A stretch of DNA of 14,274 nucleotides from Steroidobacteraceae bacterium (lineage in GTDB: Bacteria; Pseudomonadota; Gammaproteobacteria; Steroidobacterales; Steroidobacteraceae): NCBI GenBank assembly GCA_013044085.1, contig JABEVI010000064.1:1-14274 (forward strand). The letters are read 5' to 3'. Positions 9,865 through 14,274 of the stretch are shown in pieces; the stretch's first letter is position 1; every line of letters starts with the position of its first letter. The notes beneath the pieces were generated by a model. That model worked only from the letters and a program-made list of their open reading frames with translations, was not told the origin of the DNA and did not search any database. The translations under genes were made by a program, and so were the position numbers.

Positions 9865-9867
9865 TCC
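9855..9867. repeat. Second short palindrome GGATTGCCAATCC over the -35 region
   Basis: GGATTG and CAATCC form a perfect 6-bp inverted repeat around a single central C. It covers the -35 box of the SUF promoter, and the adjacent sequence between it and the operator is A/T-rich. It could be the site of another regulator, for example one serving the divergent mla operon, or it may be chance. No matching known operator is recognised. Confidence 0.35.
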
Positions 9868-10030
9868 AGGCGCGCCGGCGGCGCTATTTTGCTATCCTGC
9901 GAAGTCCCGGAGCGATACCCGCGCCGGGGCGTGCATCCGCGACGCGGTGCGTGCGGATTGAACGGATGCGGCCCTGGCGGGTCATAACGAATCGTCGACA
10001 ACGCGGGCGCGTGGACACGCGATCAAACCA

Positions 10031-10852
10031 TTGAACGAATATCCCCACATCATAGAAGTGCACGATGTTCGCTACAGCGTGGGCGGACGGCCGATCTTCG
10101 ACGGACTGAACATGAATTTCACGCGCGGACGCGTGACGGCCGTCATGGGGCCGAGCGGCACCGGAAAGACCACGCTGTTGCGACTGATCACCGGACAGGT
10201 CGCGGCCGATGCCGGGTCGATCGAGGTGGCCGGCACTCGTCTGTCCGGTCTGTCGCGTACGCAGTTGTTCGATCTGCGCCGGCGCATGGGCATGCTCTTC
10301 CAGAACGGCGCCTTGCTGACCGACCTCAGCGTGTTCGAAAACGTCGCCTTCCCGCTGCGCGAGCACACCCGTCTGCCGGAGCGTCTGATCCGGCAGATGG
10401 TGCTGACCAAGCTGCAGGCGGTCGGTCTGCGCGGCGCGGCCGGGTTGATGCCAGGCGAACTTTCGGGCGGCATGAGCCGCCGGGTTGCGCTTGCGCGGGC
10501 GATCGTGATGGACCCGCAGATCCTCATCTACGATGAACCGTTCGTCGGTCTGGACCCGATATCGATGGGAGTCATATTGCGTTTGATCCGCCATTTGAAC
10601 GATGCGCTCGGACTGACGAGCATCGTGGTGTCGCACGATGTGCGCGAGATCTCGTCGGTGGCCGACACCGTCTTCCTGTTGTCGGGTGGCAAGGTGGTCG
10701 CCGAGGGGACGCCGCAGGAGCTGCAGTCCGTCCCGTCGGAGGTCGTCAAGCAATTCGTCGGCGGGCTCGCCGACGGTCCGGTGCCGTTCCACTATCCGGC
10801 ACCGGACTATTTCGATGATCTGCTCGCTCGTGATGGAGGCCGGCCCGCGTGA
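10031..10852 (+). CDS. mlaF: MlaF, ATPase of the Mla phospholipid transporter
   Basis: MlaF is the cytoplasmic ATPase of the inner-membrane MlaFEDB complex, which moves phospholipids between inner and outer membrane to keep outer-leaflet lipid asymmetry. The 273-residue protein matches E. coli MlaF throughout. Walker A GPSGTGKTT is at 40-48, Gln91 in MLFQNGALLTDLSVFENVAF, signature LSGGM at 144-148, Walker B ILIYDEPFVGLDP with Asp168/Glu169, H-loop His202 in VVSHDV, and the MlaF-specific ending DGPVPFHYPAPDYFDDLL. The start is a TTG (10031) without a clear ribosome site. A GTG nine codons later (10058) is possible but would trim the first strand, so the start is uncertain by a few residues. 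It is the first gene of mlaFEDCB, divergent from the SUF operon. Confidence 0.95.
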   Translation: MNEYPHIIEVHDVRYSVGGRPIFDGLNMNFTRGRVTAVMGPSGTGKTTLLRLITGQVAADAGSIEVAGTRLSGLSRTQLFDLRRRMGMLFQNGALLTDLSVFENVAFPLREHTRLPERLIRQMVLTKLQAVGLRGAAGLMPGELSGGMSRRVALARAIVMDPQILIYDEPFVGLDPISMGVILRLIRHLNDALGLTSIVVSHDVREISSVADTVFLLSGGKVVAEGTPQELQSVPSEVVKQFVGGLADGPVPFHYPAPDYFDDLLARDGGRPA

Positions 10853-11613
10853 TCACCGAACTTGCGAGCAGCCTCGGCGAATCGATCGAGCGGGTGGGCG
10901 ACATGTGCCGGTTCCTGGTGCGGATCGTCGTGCAGCTCCCGCGCTCCCTGACGCGTCCTCAACTGATCGTCGACCAGATCTACAACACCGGCGCGTTGTC
11001 GCTCGTGATCATCATGTTGTCCGGGTTGTTCGTCGGCATGGTGCTCGGGCTGCAGGGCTTCGAGCTGCTGCGGCGTTTCGGCTCCGAGGAGGCGCTCGGC
11101 ACGGCCGCGGCGATCGGCCTCGTCAAGGAACTCGGGCCGGTCGTCACCGCACTGTTGTTCGCCGGCCGCGCGGGCACGGCGCTAGCCTCGGAGATCGGCT
11201 TGATGCGCGCGACCGATCAGCTCTCCGCGATGGAGATGATGGCCGTCGATCCGGTGAGGCGCGTCGTCGCACCGCGGTTTCTCGGTGGCGTCATCACGAT
11301 GCCGCTGTTGGCGGCCATCTTCAGTTTGATCGGCATCTACGGCGCACAACTCGTGGGTGTGCAGATGATGCATGTCGACAGCGGCAGTTTCTGGTCGCAG
11401 ATGCAAGCCTCCGTGGATCTGCGCGATGTCAACGAGGGCATCGTCAAGAGCGGCGTGTTCGGGGTGGCTTGCAGCCTGATAGCGGTCTACGAGGGCTATC
11501 ATTCCGAGCCCACGGCTGAGGGCGTCGGTGCGGCCACGACGCGAACCGTGGTGACCTCTGCCGTGGTCGTGCTCTTCCTCGACTATCTGATCACGGCGTT
11601 TTTTCTGAAATGA
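10849..11613 (+). CDS. mlaE: MlaE, permease of the Mla phospholipid transporter
   Basis: MlaE is the integral inner-membrane subunit that forms the lipid path together with the MlaD hexamer and the MlaF ATPase. The 254-residue protein has an N-terminal amphipathic region and about five membrane stretches, roughly 49-68, 88-106, 145-172, 200-216 and 233-252. The family signature, ELGPVVTALLFAGRAGTALA followed by SEIGLMRATDQLSAMEMM (94-131), is intact. GTG 10849 overlaps the mlaF stop as GTGA, with GGAGG 9 nt upstream. The protein ends with TGA at 11611-11613. The match to MlaE/YrbE permeases is unambiguous, and the MCE-type neighbours confirm it. Confidence 0.96.
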   Translation: MITELASSLGESIERVGDMCRFLVRIVVQLPRSLTRPQLIVDQIYNTGALSLVIIMLSGLFVGMVLGLQGFELLRRFGSEEALGTAAAIGLVKELGPVVTALLFAGRAGTALASEIGLMRATDQLSAMEMMAVDPVRRVVAPRFLGGVITMPLLAAIFSLIGIYGAQLVGVQMMHVDSGSFWSQMQASVDLRDVNEGIVKSGVFGVACSLIAVYEGYHSEPTAEGVGAATTRTVVTSAVVVLFLDYLITAFFLK

Positions 11614-11618
11614 GGGAG
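11612..11618 (+). promoter_or_regulatory. Ribosome binding site that favours ATG 11625 for mlaD
   Basis: GAGGGAG, overlapping the mlaE stop, ends 6 nt before ATG 11625. The earlier in-frame ATG at 11610, which would overlap the mlaE stop, has only T-rich sequence ahead of it (GTTTTTTCTGAA). Confidence 0.6.
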
Positions 11619-11624
11619 CAAGGT

Positions 11625-12134
11625 ATGCGCAAGTCGCGCGCGATGAATCTCGGCACCGGTCTGTTCCTACTGCTCGGGTTCGCAGCGCTGTTTTTCCTCA
11701 CCACGCAGACGACCAGCCATGGCTTGTCGTTCCGCTCGGTGCCGCATTACGAGGTTACCGCCAAGTTCGAGAACATCGGTGACCTTAAAGTCGGCGCACC
11801 GGTGTCCATGGCGGGGGTCCAGATCGGCCGCGTCGTGAACATCAGATTCGATCCGCGCGACTTCAAGGCGGTCGTCACCCTGCGGATCGACGACACCTAC
11901 AACCAGATTCCGACCGACAGCGATGCGAGCATCTACACGCAGGGCTTGCTCGGCGGGCAGTACGTCGGCTTGAGCCCCGGCGGCTCGGAGACGTTCCTGA
12001 AGAACCACGATCAGATCGCCTTTACCCAGTCGGCGCTCGTTCTGGAGAATCTGATCGGTCAATTTCTCGCCAATTTCAACAAGCATTCCAGCTCGTCCAG
12101 CTCGGGCGCGGCAACCGGAGGGCAACCGAAGTGA
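11625..12134 (+). CDS. mlaD: MlaD, MCE-domain lipid-binding subunit
   Basis: MlaD is anchored in the inner membrane with its MCE domain in the periplasm; six copies form a ring above MlaE that passes lipid to or from MlaC. The 169-residue protein starts with a short basic stretch, a membrane anchor at about 8-27 (NLGTGLFLLLGFAALFFLTT), then the MCE domain at about 41-119 (YEVTAKFENIGDLKVGAPVS and VVTLRIDDTYNQIPTDSDAS). It continues with the pore-loop region TQGLLGGQYVGLSPGG and a C-terminal helix ending in a Ser-rich tail. ATG 11625 is preferred over ATG 11610 (five residues longer) because of its ribosome site. Length suits the single-MCE MlaD of E. coli (183 residues). The stop overlaps the mlaC GTG. 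Confidence 0.95.
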   Translation: MRKSRAMNLGTGLFLLLGFAALFFLTTQTTSHGLSFRSVPHYEVTAKFENIGDLKVGAPVSMAGVQIGRVVNIRFDPRDFKAVVTLRIDDTYNQIPTDSDASIYTQGLLGGQYVGLSPGGSETFLKNHDQIAFTQSALVLENLIGQFLANFNKHSSSSSSGAATGGQPK

Positions 12135-12826
12135 AATCGAAGTCAATCGTCGCCAATTCGCTGCTGGTGGGGGCGCTCGCCGCCGGCAGCCTCGCCGGAT
12201 CGCTCGTCTTTGCGGCGGCGTCGACGCCGGTCGGTGCCGCCGCGCAAGCGCAGATGGGGCCGCAACAGGTGGTCGAGAATTCGGCCAAGCGCATGCTCGA
12301 TGAGCTCGACGCGCACCGGGCGATGTACCGCAAGGATCCTGCGAAGCTCGATGCTCTCGTCGCCAATGTGTTGTTGCCGAACTTCGACAGCGAATATGCG
12401 GCGAGACTGGTGCTCGGACCGGCATGGCGCACCGCGACCCCGGATCAGCGCAAGCGCTTCGTCAGCGCCTTCTACCATTCGCTGCTGCACAGCTACGGCG
12501 CAGCGCTGGTCGACTTCACCGCCAACCGCTTCCACATTCTTCCGTATCGTGGTGACCCGGGCGCGACTCAGGCGACGGTGCGGACATTCGTGATGCGCTC
12601 GAACGGCACGCGGGTGCCGGTCGACTTCACGTTGCACAAGACGCCGGGCGGATGGAAGGCGTGGGACGTGGTGATCGAGGGGATTTCCTACGTCAAGAGT
12701 TTCAGGACCGATTTTGCCTCGGAAATCCAGCAGCGGGGCCTCGAAGAGGTGATTACCCGCCTGGAGAAGCAGAACGGCCCGCCATCGAAGTCCGCGGCCG
12801 TCAAGAAGGCGCGGAGAGCCGGATGA
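12131..12826 (+). CDS. mlaC: MlaC, periplasmic phospholipid-binding protein
   Basis: MlaC ferries a phospholipid across the periplasm between MlaA at the outer membrane and MlaD at the inner membrane. The 231-residue protein begins with a signal peptide (MKSKSIVANSLLVGALAAGS, hydrophobic to about residue 30; cleavage probably near AAQA, about 40). The mature part holds the family pattern NSAKRMLDELDAHRAMYRKD, VANVLLPNFDSEYAARLVLG, RFVSAFYHSLLHSYGAAL, and near the end WKAWDVVIEGISYVKSFRTD, typical of the Ttg2D/MlaC fold. GTG 12131 overlaps the mlaD stop as GTGA, with GGAGGG 8 nt upstream. The last 20 residues are Lys/Arg-rich and look unconserved. Confidence 0.95.
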   Translation: MKSKSIVANSLLVGALAAGSLAGSLVFAAASTPVGAAAQAQMGPQQVVENSAKRMLDELDAHRAMYRKDPAKLDALVANVLLPNFDSEYAARLVLGPAWRTATPDQRKRFVSAFYHSLLHSYGAALVDFTANRFHILPYRGDPGATQATVRTFVMRSNGTRVPVDFTLHKTPGGWKAWDVVIEGISYVKSFRTDFASEIQQRGLEEVITRLEKQNGPPSKSAAVKKARRAG

Positions 12827-13140
12827 AGCGAGGATCAGCGTCGGCCGCGGCGAGCCTCGAGTCGGTTGACGCAGGCCGGACGCTCGTCAAGGGCCCGCTG
12901 AACTTCGCGACCGTCGGGCCTTTGCTCGCGGCCGGCAGCGAGGCGATCGCCGCCGACAAGGCGCGCGAGATCGATCTGGCCGGTGTCCCCGCGGGCGACA
13001 GCGCCGGACTCGCCCTCATGCTCGAGTGGCTGAGCGTCGCCCGCGCCGCCGGCCGGCCCCTGCATTTTTTGAATATACCGGCCCAATTCCTGCAGCTCGC
13101 CCGGCTCACCGGGCTCGAGCCTCTGCTCACCGCCGCCTGA
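12823..13140 (+). CDS. mlaB: MlaB, STAS-domain subunit of the Mla complex
   Basis: MlaB is a small cytoplasmic STAS protein that binds MlaF and is needed for stability and activity of the transporter. The chosen ATG at 12823 overlaps the mlaC stop as ATGA and has GGAG 6 nt upstream, giving 105 residues, near the usual 95-105. The frame is open further upstream inside mlaC, but that part is shadow. STAS features are LVKGPLNFATVGPLL (21-35), EIDLAGVPAGDSAGLALML (49-67) with the phospho-site-type Asp59-Ser60, and GRPLHFLNIPAQFLQLARLT followed by GLEPLL. Sequence similarity in this family is low, so the call leans on the DSAGLALML and FLNIP motifs and on the position at the end of mlaFEDC. Confidence 0.92.
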   Translation: MKRGSASAAASLESVDAGRTLVKGPLNFATVGPLLAAGSEAIAADKAREIDLAGVPAGDSAGLALMLEWLSVARAAGRPLHFLNIPAQFLQLARLTGLEPLLTAA

Positions 13141-13156
13141 GCGCGGCGCGCTCAGG
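13136..13156. terminator. Hairpin shared by the ends of mlaB and mlaA (possible bidirectional terminator)
   Basis: The arms CCTGAGCGC (13136-13144) and GCGCTCAGG (13148-13156) are perfectly complementary around the loop GGC. The stop codon of mlaB (13138-13140) lies in one arm and the reverse-strand stop of mlaA (13152-13154) at the mirror position in the other. No T-run follows on either strand, so it is not a classic intrinsic terminator. It could still slow polymerase or protect mRNA 3' ends in both directions. Confidence 0.45.
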
Positions 13157-13862
13157 GAGAGCCGCCGCTCTTGACCTGCGAGATCATGTAGGCGCGGTGC
13201 TCCAAATAGGCGTTGCGGAGGAACGCATAGGGGTCGAAGGCGTTCTTCACCGTCGCATCGAGCGGCAGCAGGCTCGCCCGCAATCGCACCAGGTTCACTC
13301 CCGTCAAGGCGTAGGTCACGTTGGTGTCCGGGATGTAGGTCGTCGGGTTCGTGTACGCGTCGACCACGCGGCCCGGGGCGTCGCGCATGTCCGACGGACC
13401 GAGCAGAGGCAGTTCGAGGAAGGGTCCCGAATGCAGGCCCCAGACGCCGAGCGTTTCGCCGAAATCCGCGTCGTTGCGGTCCATGCCGATTTGCGTCGCC
13501 GGATCCAGCAGGCCGCCAAGGCCGACGGTCGAGTCGAGCAGGAAGCGGCCGAGGTCGTTCGCGGCCGAGCGAAACTGGCCCTGCAGCGCATCGTTGATCA
13601 TCACCGTCGGCGTCTCGAGGTTGGCGAAGAAATTGCTGACTCCCCTGCGCAGCGGGTGTGGCACCACCCGCACGTAGGTGCGCGCCACCGGTTTGGCGAC
13701 GTGCCGGTCGAGGACGTCATTGAAGTGGTAGACGCCCCGGTTCCAGCGCTCGAAAGGGTCGTGTGGCGAGCGCGGTTCGTTCGCGGGCAAGGTGGCGCAG
13801 GCGCTGAGACACGTCGCTGCGATGAGGCTGAGGACGGCGAGCGCCGAGCGTTTTTTCGTCAT
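13152..13862 (-). CDS. mlaA: MlaA (VacJ) outer-membrane lipoprotein
   Basis: MlaA sits in the outer membrane as a donut-shaped lipoprotein, usually with porins, and removes misplaced phospholipids from the outer leaflet, handing them to MlaC. With the ATG at 13862 it has 236 residues. The N-terminus is a lipoprotein signal: MTKKRSALAVLSLIAATCLS, then AC with the lipobox cysteine at 22. The conserved core follows: DPFERWNRGVYHFNDVLDRH, VAKPVARTYVRVVPHPLRRG, NFFANLETPTVMINDALQG, and FGETLGVWGLHSGPFLELPL followed by LGPSDMRDAPG. A TTG at 13883 would add seven residues and overlap the upstream stop as TTGA, but GAAGGA lies 8 nt ahead of 13862 and favours the ATG. It is downstream of a BepA-like protease on the same strand and converges on the mlaFEDCB operon, its functional partner. 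Confidence 0.96.
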   Translation of the reverse strand: MTKKRSALAVLSLIAATCLSACATLPANEPRSPHDPFERWNRGVYHFNDVLDRHVAKPVARTYVRVVPHPLRRGVSNFFANLETPTVMINDALQGQFRSAANDLGRFLLDSTVGLGGLLDPATQIGMDRNDADFGETLGVWGLHSGPFLELPLLGPSDMRDAPGRVVDAYTNPTTYIPDTNVTYALTGVNLVRLRASLLPLDATVKNAFDPYAFLRNAYLEHRAYMISQVKSGGSP

Positions 13863-13870
13863 CTTGGGTT

Positions 13871-13876
13871 TCCTTC
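13871..13876 (-). promoter_or_regulatory. Ribosome binding site that favours ATG 13862 for mlaA
   Basis: On the minus strand GAAGGA is followed after 8 nt by ATG 13862. The alternative TTG at 13883 has GGCGATGGCA ahead of it, without a good site. Confidence 0.6.
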
Positions 13877-13879
13877 GGA

Positions 13880-14274
13880 TCAATTGCCATCGCCGTCGTG
13901 GGATTTTTTCGCCTTGTCGTATCTCGCGATCGCCTTGCGCACCTGCTCGAGGCGGGCACTGAAGCGTGCGCGCTGCACCGGGTTCAGGTTGGGCAAGGCG
14001 AGAGCCAGTTGCAGCTCCGCCGATGAGCGGCGCAGTTCGCCGTTCATGATATAAAATTCAGAGGTGTAATAGTCCGAGTCGCCGATGTCGCCCGCGTCGT
14101 GGGCGGCCTTGGCGATCATCTGCGTCTGGGCGGGGGTCGGCTCGACGACGTTGAACAGATTCAGAAGGATGCGGTGCGCACGCTTGTTCAGACCTTCCCG
14201 CATGTAGGTCTGCGCGAGGCGTATCGTGATCGGTTCGTTGTCGGGGAACAGCCGGTGAGCGAGTTCGAGGATCG
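13880..14274 (-). CDS. BepA-like M48 family metalloprotease, C-terminal TPR fragment (cut by window edge)
   Basis: The frame is open to the window end, so the gene begins beyond 14274; about 130 C-terminal residues are visible. They read as helical repeats: ILELAHRLFPDNEPITIRLA, QTYMREGLNKRAHRILLNLF, then a helix with HDAGDIGDSDYYTSEFYIMN, then GELRRSSAELQLALALPNLN and PVQRARFSARLEQVRKAI. The pattern 'YY..SEFYIMNGEL..S..QL.LAL...N.VQRARFSARLEQVR' is typical of the C-terminus of BepA/YfgC-type M48 metalloproteases, periplasmic proteins that degrade or help assemble outer-membrane proteins such as BamA and LptD. The zinc site HExxH is outside the window, so the call rests on the tail alone; another TPR protein is possible. 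The stop lies 17 nt before the mlaA ATG, so the genes are likely co-transcribed. Confidence 0.75.
   Translation of the reverse strand, partial: ILELAHRLFPDNEPITIRLAQTYMREGLNKRAHRILLNLFNVVEPTPAQTQMIAKAAHDAGDIGDSDYYTSEFYIMNGELRRSSAELQLALALPNLNPVQRARFSARLEQVRKAIARYDKAKKSHDGDGN

Noticed and set aside
9885..9988. TATTTT (9885), TATCCT (9893) and CATAAC (9983) as -10 boxes for the mla operon
   Set aside because: None has a good -35 box at 16-18 bp; the best pair (TTGAAC with CATAAC) is 19 bp apart with only 4 of 6 matches in each box.

Overview
The window is ordinary-looking chromosomal DNA from a GC-rich (by eye about two thirds G+C), Gram-negative bacterium. The best guess is a gammaproteobacterium outside the enterics. 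The Mla phospholipid-transport genes, an OmlA/VacJ-type lipoprotein, SixA and a BepA-like M48 protease all need an outer membrane. The Rrf2 regulator at the head of the SUF operon has the N-terminus (MLRxxKLTDYATVVL) known from the Xanthomonas-type gammaproteobacterial SUF regulators. Genus cannot be read from the sequence. Coding density is very high and there is no gene-free stretch over 300 bases. No tRNA, rRNA, IS element or CRISPR array was seen.

Layout. (1) 1-360, plus strand: the C-terminal end of a signal peptide peptidase (sppA), cut by the window edge. (2) 362-2593, minus strand: kbl-tdh, the two-step threonine to glycine plus acetyl-CoA pathway, converging on sppA with one base between the stop codons. 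(3) 2642-9805, minus strand: a nine-gene SUF iron-sulfur assembly operon in the order sufR, sufB, sufC, sufD, sufS, sufU, sufT, Rieske ferredoxin, sixA. sufB follows sufR after 18 nt, sufB to sufU are joined by ATGA/TGATG stop-start overlaps, and the later genes are 4-13 nt apart or overlap. (4) 9806-10030: a divergent regulatory region. It holds a good sigma70-type promoter whose -10 box lies inside a 19-bp palindrome, the likely SufR operator. (5) 10031-13140, plus strand: mlaF-mlaE-mlaD-mlaC-mlaB, with consecutive stop-start contact or overlap and mostly non-ATG starts. (6) 13152-14274, minus strand: mlaA, preceded by the C-terminal end of a BepA-like M48 metalloprotease, converging on mlaB through a 21-bp hairpin that contains both stop codons.

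How the genes work together. SufS takes sulfur from cysteine, SufU is probably the sulfur-transfer partner, SufBCD is the scaffold, SufT helps Fe-S maturation, and SufR senses Fe-S status and represses the operon. The Rieske protein is a plausible electron carrier or Fe-S client; SixA is a puzzling passenger. MlaA (outer membrane), MlaC (periplasm) and MlaFEDB (inner membrane) make up a complete phospholipid-trafficking system, here assembled at one locus although mlaA is on the opposite strand. The BepA-like protease upstream of mlaA also serves the outer membrane.

I found no clearly new system. The points most worth a second look are the SufR operator/promoter, the Rieske plus SixA tail of the SUF operon, the shared-stop hairpin between mlaB and mlaA, and the bepA-mlaA pairing.
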